Assembly: GCA_016735415.1 (NCBI GenBank)
Contig: JAERRP010000023.1
Span: 1-5,695, forward strand
From: Desulfobacterales bacterium
Lineage (GTDB): Bacteria > Desulfobacterota > Desulfobacteria > Desulfobacterales > UBA5852
DNA length: 5,695 bases
Direction of reading: 5' to 3'
In this document: positions 1 through 5,695 of the stretch, piece by piece
Numbering within the stretch: position 1 is the stretch's first letter
Layout: each line of letters starts with the position of its first letter
Position numbers and translations under genes: made by a program
The notes under the pieces: model-generated
What the model was told of the DNA's origin: nothing
Databases searched by the model: none
The model's input: only the letters and a program-made list of their open reading frames with translations

Positions 1-1017
1 GGCCAGGTCGAGCCCTTTAATGCGCGGTGGCCGGGTCGGCAGCAGGTTCTGCTGCACTTCGCGGGCCAGCAACATGGAAAGTCGCAGGCTCTCATGCTCT
101 TTGAGCCCCTCGGTCATCTGGTTTATGACATCACCGGTATAACCGATTTCATCATTGGAAGTCACCTGCACCTTCGCGTCGAAGTTTCCGGCGCGCACCT
201 TCTGCAAGGCGCGGATGATGGCCCATAACGGCCGCGCCAGATTACTGCTGACCAGAAAAAACAGCCAGAGCCCCACGGCAATGAAAATCGGGGAAGTGAT
301 CATCAGGTGGGTGCCCAGGCGCTCCAGGGCCGTGGCCGGGTCGTAGCCCGCGCTGCGAATCTGTACGTAGACGAAAATCTGGGTGACAAAAGGCACCAGA
401 TTGCAGGCAAACAGCAAGGCCGCCAGTCGAATCCGGATGCTGATGCGAATCGTCCGGGGCACGCCGTAAAGTTGGCCGGCCGGAAAAAAAAAGGGGATCA
501 TCACCTTCTGTAAAATATGCTCCAGAACAAAAAAGGCGACGGTGCAGGTAATCAAACCGATGCTGAGGTTGCTGATAACCGCGCGCTGGATGACCGTCGG
601 TGTTTCGTCCATGAAATAAAACAGTCCGGCCCAGAAAACGGCCGCCAGGATCCAGATTGTAAAATCGAGCAGCAGGCCAAAGAAGGGTTCGTTCAATACC
701 CGGCGCTGGACCGCCTGCGGCGGTGCCGCCGGCGGTACCGCCGGCGGTACCGCCGCCTGACAGCACCGGTCCACATAACGCCGGATCGGTCGCTGATAAA
801 CCAGGGTCGCGGCCATGGCAATGCCGAACACGGTGGGGATGAAGATGGTCTCGATGCTGCGCGCATATTCCTGGGCCAGGGCGGTCGTGTAAACCCGGGT
901 GGGGGCCAGCAGGGAATTGACGCCCACAGCCCCGACCAGGTTGGCGATAAAATTGGCCAGCAGCATGCGGTTTTTGAGCTGGAAGCGTTTCCGCGGCGTC
1001 ATCGAAGAAGATTTCAT
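1..1017 (-). CDS. Membrane-bound HAMP / SpoIIE-type (PP2C) serine phosphatase, C-terminal part outside window
   Basis: The reading frame is open from the ATG at 1017 to the window edge, giving 339 residues with no stop. About six hydrophobic segments are visible, near residues 18-38, 56-76, 113-136, 146-168, 196-219 and 238-258. A HAMP domain follows (about 258-310; note ARPLW at 261-265 and the acidic DEIG near 290). Next comes a helical linker, then LAREVQQNLLPTRPP and GLDLA at 317-339. That last stretch is the typical entry to RsbU/SpoIIE PP2C phosphatase domains, which dephosphorylate serine on anti-anti-sigma or similar STAS partners. The metal-binding aspartates would lie beyond the window, so activity cannot be judged. 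The inferred role is an inner-membrane sensor whose HAMP passes a signal to a cytoplasmic phosphatase. A GGGAAGG stretch lies about 12 bases before the ATG, rather far for a ribosome binding site; a second ATG is at codon 6. A HAMP-linked cyclase is the main alternative, but the post-HAMP residues favour the phosphatase. Confidence 0.85.
   Translation of the reverse strand, partial: MKSSSMTPRKRFQLKNRMLLANFIANLVGAVGVNSLLAPTRVYTTALAQEYARSIETIFIPTVFGIAMAATLVYQRPIRRYVDRCCQAAVPPAVPPAAPPQAVQRRVLNEPFFGLLLDFTIWILAAVFWAGLFYFMDETPTVIQRAVISNLSIGLITCTVAFFVLEHILQKVMIPFFFPAGQLYGVPRTIRISIRIRLAALLFACNLVPFVTQIFVYVQIRSAGYDPATALERLGTHLMITSPIFIAVGLWLFFLVSSNLARPLWAIIRALQKVRAGNFDAKVQVTSNDEIGYTGDVINQMTEGLKEHESLRLSMLLAREVQQNLLPTRPPRIKGLDLA
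721..756. repeat. Three tandem 12-base units, each palindromic in character, inside the phosphatase gene
   Basis: The units are CGGTGCCGCCGG, CGGTACCGCCGG and CGGTACCGCCGC, differing only at single positions. On the coding (minus) strand they encode a Val/Ala-Pro-Pro linker (AVPPAVPPAAPP, around residues 90-101). This linker sits in the loop between predicted membrane segments 2 and 3. The stretch CCGGCGGTACCGCCGG (729-744) is a perfect palindrome. Because 12 is a multiple of three, gain or loss of units would keep the frame and only change linker length. Confidence 0.85.
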
Positions 1018-1080
1018 GACTTTAAACGGCCTTCCCGCAGGACCGTAGGCGTGATTTCCCCTGAAGCAGGTAATAGCCTG

Positions 1081-1094
1081 TTGTCACATGACAA
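1081..1094. promoter_or_regulatory. Short perfect inverted repeat, possible operator
   Basis: TTGTCA-CA-TGACAA has two 6-base arms and a 2-base spacer. It lies 64 bases upstream of the phosphatase start codon and 40 bases past the stop of the CxxC protein. The position suits a binding site for a dimeric regulator controlling the phosphatase gene. No convincing -35/-10 pair was found beside it, and a 14-base palindrome can arise by chance, so this is only a candidate. Confidence 0.25.
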
Positions 1095-1133
1095 AAGACG
1101 AGCAGGATGCATCAGTTGGCGTTTGGCACGGCA

Positions 1134-1538
1134 CTAGCGTTTGCCTGACTGCAAATTGATGATCAGCGGGATGACATGCAGTTGCCGGCTGGTTTCCCGG
1201 GTGCGCTTGACATGCCATTGCCCGCAGCGGCCGTGGCCGTCGAGCATCCGATCGACGCCTTGGACCACGGACGGAATATCGATGATCGGGTGGCGGCTGA
1301 AAACGTGGGGCAGGCCATAGGTCAGGCTGCAGGACAGGCACTTGCCCGGACGCTCCTGCAACTGGAATTCAAAGTACAGGGCGTCGTCCCGGGCCCCCGC
1401 GTAATGGAAGGCAATGTCAAAAGCGCCCTCGTCGCGATCCCCCAGCAGGGCTTCAAAAAACTGGTCCGCGCGTTCGGGGGGGAACACCTCCGCCATCTTC
1501 GCGGGCGTAAAAATGGAAACAAACCGGTCTGCGCCCAT
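1134..1538 (-). CDS. Conserved-looking small protein of unknown function with CxxC motif
   Basis: This is a complete 134-residue protein, ATG at 1538 to TAG at 1134-1136. The start is supported by AGGAG (1546-1550 on the complementary strand) 7 bases upstream. It has no signal peptide or membrane segment, so it is probably cytoplasmic. Notable parts are an N-terminal helical-looking stretch (EVFPPERADQFFEALLGD, 17-34), an alternating beta-like stretch ending in RPGKCLSC with Cys67 and Cys70, then LTYGLPHVFSRHP (72-84), and a lone Cys105. I recall similar short proteins in sulfate-reducing Desulfobacterota carrying the meaningless automatic name 'pancreas/duodenum homeobox protein 1'; that is memory, not a search, and nothing here resembles a homeodomain. 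The CxxC with nearby His79 and His83 could bind a metal or act in redox, but only two cysteines are paired, so this is speculative. It lies upstream of the phosphatase gene on the same strand, 116 bases away, and may share its transcript. Confidence 0.8.
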   Translation of the reverse strand: MGADRFVSIFTPAKMAEVFPPERADQFFEALLGDRDEGAFDIAFHYAGARDDALYFEFQLQERPGKCLSCSLTYGLPHVFSRHPIIDIPSVVQGVDRMLDGHGRCGQWHVKRTRETSRQLHVIPLIINLQSGKR

Positions 1539-1544
1539 GCCTCG

Positions 1545-1551
1545 TCTCCTT
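1545..1551 (-). promoter_or_regulatory. Ribosome binding site of the CxxC protein
   Basis: AAGGAGA on the minus strand, with AGGAG 7 bases before the ATG. It fixes the start of the 134-residue protein at 1538. Confidence 0.8.
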
Positions 1552-1637
1552 GATCAGGCCGGCACCTGAAAGCTGAACCGCCTTTCAATCCGTCGGGTTG
1601 CCTGGGAGTGCCCTGCCGCCAGTCTAAAAATCCTGTT

Positions 1638-1671
1638 AAAAGGGGGCCTTCGCGGGGGGAGGCCCGCCCCC
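1638..1671 (-). terminator. GC-rich hairpin with short T run, possible leftward terminator or attenuator
   Basis: GGGCCT (1644-1649) pairs with AGGCCC (1660-1665). The stem can extend inward by a G-U and a C-G pair to a 6-base loop, and outward past one bulged G (1666) by two more G-C pairs. Read on the minus strand the stem is followed at once by TTTT and shortly after by ATTTTT. It lies about 100 bases before the CxxC gene, in its leader if transcription starts further right. No gene ends here on the minus strand, so an attenuator or a transcription block is a guess. The T run is short. Confidence 0.3.
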
Positions 1672-1803
1672 GAATGGCTACGCTTTATCCTTGATATCAT
1701 TAGCACATCACCCCCCTGATTACAAACCGTCCGGTGCGGACAGATCCGCGGCAGCCGTGGGCGCGGCCGACATTCCCCTTTGGGCTCCGGGTTTTCAACA
1801 AGC

Positions 1804-1832
1804 TTGACGGCAGGGGACCGATTCCTTAACAT
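1804..1832 (+). promoter_or_regulatory. Sigma70-like promoter of the transglutaminase-ABC operon
   Basis: TTGACG at 1804-1809 matches the -35 consensus at five of six positions. TAACAT at 1827-1832 matches the -10 at four of six, including the key first, second and last bases. The spacer is exactly 17 bases. Transcription would start near 1839-1841, leaving a leader of about 25 bases before the GTG at 1865. The position fits a single promoter driving the three rightward genes. Confidence 0.55.
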
Positions 1833-1850
1833 CTGGCATATATTTTGAGA

Positions 1851-1855
1851 AAGGA
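1851..1855 (+). promoter_or_regulatory. Ribosome binding site deciding the GTG start of the transglutaminase gene
   Basis: AAGGA lies 9 bases before the GTG at 1865. The next possible start, an ATG at 1892 (codon 10), has no purine-rich site before it and would trim the positively charged segment ahead of the membrane anchor. The GTG is therefore preferred. Confidence 0.65.
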
Positions 1856-1864
1856 CGAGCCCCG

Positions 1865-3358
1865 GTGACGTTGATCCGCAACCCCAAATTCATGATTGGC
1901 GGGCTGCTGTGCGCGCTTGTGTTCGCTGCCCTCTTAGGCCTGCGTATCGGCCTCGTTAACCTGCCGTTGGAACATGGCGGCTCTTCGGCCCGGGCAGTTC
2001 TGACCGCGCCCGGCGATGCCGAGCGCTGGATGAAAATCCTCCAGGACGACCGCCACATCGGCTACGCCCATTCGCAGCTGGTCCGTGAGAACGCGGGTTA
2101 TCGCCTGAAAGAAGATCTCTACCTGCGTCTGAACACCATGGGCCTCGTGCAGGATTTGCGTCTCAACTATGACGGGCAGCTTGATGACACCATGGCACTG
2201 GCCGCCTTCCGGTTCGATATGCAATCCGGGCGCTTCAGCGTCGGCATTGAGGGGCAGATGGAGGGCGACTGGCTGATCTGCCGGATCGACAGTGGCGGGA
2301 CGGGCAAAACCGCCCGCCTGCGCTTCGACTCCCCGCCCTTCCTGCCGGCCGGCATCTTTCCGGCTACGGCCGCCGCCGGCCTGGTGCCGGATCAAACCTA
2401 TCGCTACCCTATTTTCGATCCGGCCACTATGGCCCGGGGAGAGGTCAGCGTGACCGTGATCGGTCGTGAGCCGATCGTAATCGGGAAGGAAACCCTCACG
2501 GCCACCCGGGTCGAGCTGGTCTACAAAGGGCTTCACCAGCAGGCCTGGATCGACGACGACGGCACCGTTTTGATGGAGAAAGGGCTGCTGGGCCTGCAGC
2601 AGATACGGTCCACGCGCGAAGAAGCCCTGCAGCCGCTGACCCTGACGGCCAGTGCCGATCTCACCCGCATGGCGGCGGTCACCCCCGACCGGCCCATCGC
2701 GGACGCCCGCCGCCAGAAATGGTTAAAGCTGCGGCTGGACGGCGTCGGTCCGGACCGGCTGCCGGCCTCCGACAACCGCCAGGTGCGCAACGGCCGGGAA
2801 CTGCTCATCAGACTCGAACCGCTGCCGGAAGACAGGGCCTCTTTGACATTGACTGGGGATTTCCAGCCGTATCTATTGCCCTCACCCCTGGTGCAGGCAG
2901 ACGATCCCCGCATCCAGCGGCTGGCGGCCGAGCTCGCCGCGCAAGCGAATACCCCCCGGGCGAAGATTGAGGCCATCATGGACTGGATGGATACCAACAT
3001 CGAAAAACGCCCGGTTTTGTCCCTGCCGGATGCCCTGAATACGCTGGCAGAGCGCATGGGGGACTGCAACGAACACGCCGTATTGCTGGCGGCCCTGGCG
3101 CGCGCGGCCGGCATCCCGGCCCAGATCGAAGCCGGCCTGGTTTACCTTAAGGGACGTTTTTACTACCATGCCTGGAACCGGGTCTACCTCGGCCAATGGA
3201 TCACGGTGGACGCCCTCATGGGGCAGATGCCCGCCGATGCCACCCATATCCGACTGGCCCGTGGGGACCTGTCCGAGCAAATGGATATCCTGCCGATGAT
3301 CGGCCGGCTCAATATCACTATTTTAGGATCGGAGATCGCATCGCAGCCTCATGATTGA
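1865..3358 (+). CDS. Membrane-anchored transglutaminase-like domain protein
   Basis: The protein has 497 residues with a GTG start. A short basic N-terminus (R5, K8) is followed by one hydrophobic segment at about 10-31, so it is probably an inner-membrane protein whose bulk faces the periplasm. No lipobox is evident. Residues about 45-330 look rich in beta strands and belong to no family I can name. The C-terminal part is a transglutaminase-like core: a helical lead-in (about 355-395), Cys401 in GDCNEHA, His435 in YYHAWN and Asp449 in TVDAL. The order and spacing are those of the Cys-His-Asp triad of this superfamily, whose bacterial members include proteases, amidases and cross-linking enzymes. 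The active site appears intact, but the reaction cannot be told from sequence. It is the first gene of a tight operon and overlaps the ABC ATPase gene by 8 bases, so its substrate probably relates to what that transporter moves. Confidence 0.9.
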   Translation: MTLIRNPKFMIGGLLCALVFAALLGLRIGLVNLPLEHGGSSARAVLTAPGDAERWMKILQDDRHIGYAHSQLVRENAGYRLKEDLYLRLNTMGLVQDLRLNYDGQLDDTMALAAFRFDMQSGRFSVGIEGQMEGDWLICRIDSGGTGKTARLRFDSPPFLPAGIFPATAAAGLVPDQTYRYPIFDPATMARGEVSVTVIGREPIVIGKETLTATRVELVYKGLHQQAWIDDDGTVLMEKGLLGLQQIRSTREEALQPLTLTASADLTRMAAVTPDRPIADARRQKWLKLRLDGVGPDRLPASDNRQVRNGRELLIRLEPLPEDRASLTLTGDFQPYLLPSPLVQADDPRIQRLAAELAAQANTPRAKIEAIMDWMDTNIEKRPVLSLPDALNTLAERMGDCNEHAVLLAALARAAGIPAQIEAGLVYLKGRFYYHAWNRVYLGQWITVDALMGQMPADATHIRLARGDLSEQMDILPMIGRLNITILGSEIASQPHD

Positions 3359-4103
3359 ACTCGTCGGCGTCGCCAAACACTACGGCCAACACATCGCTGT
3401 CCGCCAGCTCGATCTCACCGTCCCGCGCGGCGAGCTCTTCGGGTTTATCGGCCCCAACGGGGCCGGCAAGACCACCACCATCAAGATGATCGGCGGCATT
3501 CTGTCCCCCACCCGGGGCCACATCCGGATCGCCGGTATCGATATGGCCACGCGTCCCGTGGAGGCCAAACACAGGATCGGCTTCATTCCCGACCGGCCCT
3601 TTCTCTACGAAAAACTGACTGCCATGGAGTTCATGCAGTTTACGGCCGATGTCTACCGCGTCAACCAGGAGAGGTTCCATGTGCGCGCCATGGACCTGCT
3701 GGAGCGCTTCGCGCTGACGGACTGGGCCGACGAACTGATCGAATCCTTCTCCCACGGCATGAAGCAGCGCCTGATCATGTGCGCGGCCCTGCTCCACGAC
3801 CCGGAAGTGATCGTGGTGGACGAACCCATGGTGGGCCTCGATCCAGTGGCCATCCGCATGGTCAAGGAGATGTTCCGTAACCTGGCTCAAAAAGGCGTGA
3901 CCTTATTTATGTCCACGCATACGCTGGCCGTGGCCGAAGACATCTGCGACCGCATCGGCATCATCCATCCCGGGCAGCTGATTGCCCAGGGCACCCTGGA
4001 CGACCTGCGCCGGGCGGTTCGCGGCGGCGCCCCGGATCTTGAAGCCGTCTTTCTAAACCTCACCGAGGCCCCGGCGGACACCGGCGAAAGGGACGGAGCG
4101 TGA
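3351..4103 (+). CDS. ABC transporter ATP-binding protein, ABC-2/CcmA-like
   Basis: This 250-residue protein has the usual length of a single nucleotide-binding domain, and all main motifs are present. Walker A is GPNGAGKTT (34-42, Lys40). The signature region is FSHGMKQR (133-140), a common variant of LSGGQ. Walker B is VIVVDEP (153-159, Asp157 and catalytic Glu158), followed by a D-loop at GLD (162-164) and the switch His190 in STHTL. The usual Q-loop glutamine is replaced in IPDRPFLYEKLT (79-90), as often happens in exporters of this branch. The C-terminal DLEAVFLNLTEA is typical of ABC-2-type ATPases. It would sit on the cytoplasmic face and power the permease encoded next. The ATG overlaps the end of the transglutaminase gene (ATGATTGA) and has only a distant GGAG before it, so translation is probably coupled to the upstream gene. 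Confidence 0.95.
   Translation: MIELVGVAKHYGQHIAVRQLDLTVPRGELFGFIGPNGAGKTTTIKMIGGILSPTRGHIRIAGIDMATRPVEAKHRIGFIPDRPFLYEKLTAMEFMQFTADVYRVNQERFHVRAMDLLERFALTDWADELIESFSHGMKQRLIMCAALLHDPEVIVVDEPMVGLDPVAIRMVKEMFRNLAQKGVTLFMSTHTLAVAEDICDRIGIIHPGQLIAQGTLDDLRRAVRGGAPDLEAVFLNLTEAPADTGERDGA
4087..4093 (+). promoter_or_regulatory. Ribosome binding site of the permease gene, inside the ATPase gene
   Basis: AAAGGGA ends 6 bases before the GTG at 4100. It supports a GTG start that overlaps the ATPase stop codon as GTGA, instead of a later start. Confidence 0.6.
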
Positions 4104-5695
4104 ACACCGTTTTCGACCTGGTCAAACCGCGCCTGTGGCCCTTGGTGCACCGGCGTCCCGCGGCCGGCACCCGCCGTCATGTCCGGCTGGCCGTGGTCAC
4201 CGCCGTGGCCGGCGCGCTGTGGGTCGGCATCTTCCTGGTGGCCTTGCGGGTGCTCTCCCACTTCAGCACCATCGAGGAAATAGGCGCCCTGTTGAATTTC
4301 AAACTGCTCAACATGCTGCTGGTCACCTCGCTGGCCCTGCTGGTGTTCAGCGATATCCTGACGGCGCTTTCCAAACTTTACCTTGCCCGCGACCTGCCCC
4401 TGGTGCATGCCCTGCCGGTTCCGGCCTACCGGATATTTCTGGCCCGCTGGATGGAGATCTGCTTCGACGGCTCCTGGATGGTGGTGGCTTTTACCCTGCC
4501 CGTCTTTCTGGCCTACGGCGTGGTTTTTCATCAGGGGATCGTCTACGGGTGCGTGCTGGCGGCGGCCCTCCTGCCCCTTGCCCTGATGGCCGCCACCGTA
4601 AGCTCCCTCATGGTGATGGGGGCGGTCATCGTGATCCCGGCCAACCGCATGAAAAACATCTTCGTGCTGCTGGGTGTCCTGGCTTTCGTGGCCGTCTACC
4701 TGGCCCTCCGGATGGCCCGGCCCGAGCAGCTTGTGGACCCGGAAGTCTTCGAAAGCGTGCTGGCCTACGTGGCCGCTCTCCAGACCCCGGCCTCGCCCTG
4801 GCTGCCCTCCACCTGGGCCTACGACGCCCTGCAGGCCGCCCTGGAAGGAACACCCGCCAGAGGCTTGATGGACCTGGCCCTTTTATGGAGCGGCACCGCG
4901 GCCCTGCTTTTCGTGAGCCTGATGGCCGCCGACCTGATTTACTACCGCGGCTACTCCCGCACCCAGGCCGGTGCCATCCGTAAACGCCGCCGGACGGGGG
5001 CCCGGCCCCGGCGGCGCCTCCCGTGGTCCGGTCCTGTGCGGGGGCTGCTGGGCAAGGAAATCAAAACCTTCTGGCGTGACCAGACCCAGTGGTCCCAGAT
5101 CTTCCTGATCCTGGCCCTGGTGGTGATCTACGTTTACAACTTCAAGGTCCTGCCCCTGGAGAAATCTCCCCTGCCCACCGTCTACCTGCAGAACCTGCTG
5201 GCCTTCCTCAACATGGGTCTGGCCCTGTTCGTGCTCACGGCCGTGACCGCGCGCTTCGCCTTTCCGGCCGTCTGCTCCGAGCGGGAGGCCTTCTGGACCA
5301 TCAAGGTGGCCCCCATTTCAATCCGCGCTTTCCTGTGGATCAAGTTCGGCATTTACTACCTGCCCCTGCTTGTCCTGACCGAAGCGCTCATCGTCATCAC
5401 CAACATCCTGCTCGACGTCACCCTCTTTATGATGGCGCTTTCCGTGCTGACCGTATTCGTCATGGTGCCCGGTATCGTGGCTTTGGGCATCGGTCTGGGT
5501 GCCCTGAACCCCAACTTCCGCACCGAAAACCCGGCCCAGGCCGTCACCGGCTTCGACGGCCTGCTTTTCATGCTCTGCAGCACGGCCTACATCGGTACCG
5601 TCTTAAGCCTTGAGGCCGGGCCCGTTTACCACTTCTTCATATCGCACGCCCGCGGCCGCCCCCTGCCAGCCCACTGGCCCCTCTGGGCCTGGACA
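4100..5695 (+). CDS. ABC transporter permease subunit (large polytopic type), C-terminus outside window
   Basis: A GTG at 4100 opens a frame that stays open to the window edge, giving 532 residues so far. It overlaps the ATPase stop by 4 bases. Ten or so hydrophobic segments are visible, near residues 29-50, 69-90, 125-144, 149-180 (perhaps two), 187-203, 259-285, 334-351, 364-391, 411-439, 442-471 and 487-514. Between two membrane blocks lies a basic cytoplasmic loop (RKRRR near 295), then GKE (318-320) and WRDQTQW (325-331). Further on is SEREAFWTIKVAPIS (about 393-407). These patterns match the large permeases named 'putative ABC transporter permease subunit' (I recall Pfam ABC_tran_2), which usually run to about 550-600 residues, so only a short tail should be missing. 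No periplasmic binding protein gene is nearby, which favours export. The assignment as membrane partner of the preceding ATPase is strong; the cargo is unknown. Confidence 0.88.
   Translation, partial: MNTVFDLVKPRLWPLVHRRPAAGTRRHVRLAVVTAVAGALWVGIFLVALRVLSHFSTIEEIGALLNFKLLNMLLVTSLALLVFSDILTALSKLYLARDLPLVHALPVPAYRIFLARWMEICFDGSWMVVAFTLPVFLAYGVVFHQGIVYGCVLAAALLPLALMAATVSSLMVMGAVIVIPANRMKNIFVLLGVLAFVAVYLALRMARPEQLVDPEVFESVLAYVAALQTPASPWLPSTWAYDALQAALEGTPARGLMDLALLWSGTAALLFVSLMAADLIYYRGYSRTQAGAIRKRRRTGARPRRRLPWSGPVRGLLGKEIKTFWRDQTQWSQIFLILALVVIYVYNFKVLPLEKSPLPTVYLQNLLAFLNMGLALFVLTAVTARFAFPAVCSEREAFWTIKVAPISIRAFLWIKFGIYYLPLLVLTEALIVITNILLDVTLFMMALSVLTVFVMVPGIVALGIGLGALNPNFRTENPAQAVTGFDGLLFMLCSTAYIGTVLSLEAGPVYHFFISHARGRPLPAHWPLWAWT

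Larger units (their letters stand above)
1539..1864. other. Divergent intergenic region, 326 bases
   Basis: This stretch separates the leftward CxxC protein from the rightward transglutaminase operon, and no convincing gene was found in it. It holds the rightward promoter (1804-1832), the ribosome binding sites of both flanking genes, a GC-rich hairpin (1642-1668) and a small ATCA-CCCCCC-TGAT inverted repeat (1707-1720). No leftward promoter could be assigned with confidence. AT-rich patches near 1621-1641 and 1681-1705 are the likeliest places for one. Confidence 0.7.

Noticed and set aside
242..766. Minus-strand open frame of 174 codons
   Set aside because: It is in a different frame from the phosphatase on the same strand and gives a low-complexity product starting with Gly-rich repeats. 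The other frame carries the recognisable protein.
517..1137. Plus-strand open frame of 206 codons
   Set aside because: It lies opposite the phosphatase gene, whose frame yields clear membrane, HAMP and RsbU-like motifs. The plus-strand product is rich in Arg, Gly, Gln and Asp with no recognisable domain, as expected of an antisense shadow in GC-rich DNA.
1707..1720. ATCA-CCCCCC-TGAT inverted repeat
   Set aside because: The arms are only 4 bases and the spacer is a homopolymer, so this is too weak to call as an operator.
1554..1832. Minus-strand open frame of 92 codons in the intergenic region
   Set aside because: It has no ribosome binding site, its product is Arg/Pro-rich with no motif, and it overlaps the rightward promoter. 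It is more likely chance.
1934..2536. Minus-strand open frame of 200 codons opposite the transglutaminase gene
   Set aside because: It has no ribosome binding site or domain signature and is fully covered by a well supported gene on the other strand.
3318..3890. Minus-strand open frame of 190 codons opposite the ABC ATPase
   Set aside because: It is His- and Asp-rich and sits opposite highly constrained Walker motifs. It is a shadow of the ATPase codons.
4135..4983. Plus-strand open frame of 282 codons inside the permease gene, and a similar one at 5089-5613
   Set aside because: Both are rich in Pro, Arg and Gly in the wrong frame. The frame from 4100 gives a continuous polytopic membrane protein through the same region, so no frameshift need be invoked.

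Overview
The window is GC-rich DNA, dense with genes on both strands, most likely from a Gram-negative bacterium. The protein styles (a membrane-bound RsbU-type phosphatase with HAMP, a small CxxC protein, and a transglutaminase/ABC operon) recall sulfate-reducing Desulfobacterota (Desulfosarcina and Desulfobacter relatives). That placement rests on remembered family resemblance only. No RNA genes, CRISPR arrays, insertion sequences or phage genes were seen.

Left part (1-1538), minus strand. The first 1017 bases encode the N-terminal 339 residues of a membrane protein with about six membrane segments, a HAMP domain and the opening of a SpoIIE/RsbU-type PP2C serine phosphatase domain. The catalytic part lies beyond the window. 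Upstream on the same strand is a complete 134-residue protein of unknown function with a CxxC motif (1134-1538) and a strong ribosome binding site. The 116-base gap between the two holds a short perfect inverted repeat.

Middle (1539-1864). This is a divergent intergenic region of 326 bases. It carries a good sigma70-like promoter reading right (TTGACG, 17 bases, TAACAT) and a GC-rich hairpin followed by a short T run when read left.

Right part (1865-5695), plus strand. Three tightly packed genes look like one operon: a membrane-anchored transglutaminase-like protein with an intact Cys-His-Asp triad, an ABC ATPase with all catalytic motifs, and a large polytopic ABC permease cut off by the window end. 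The first pair overlap by 8 bases and the second by 4, which points to translational coupling and a stoichiometric complex. The simplest reading is an ABC-2-like exporter working with a periplasm-facing thiol enzyme that acts on the cargo or on an envelope protein. The substrate cannot be read from the sequence.
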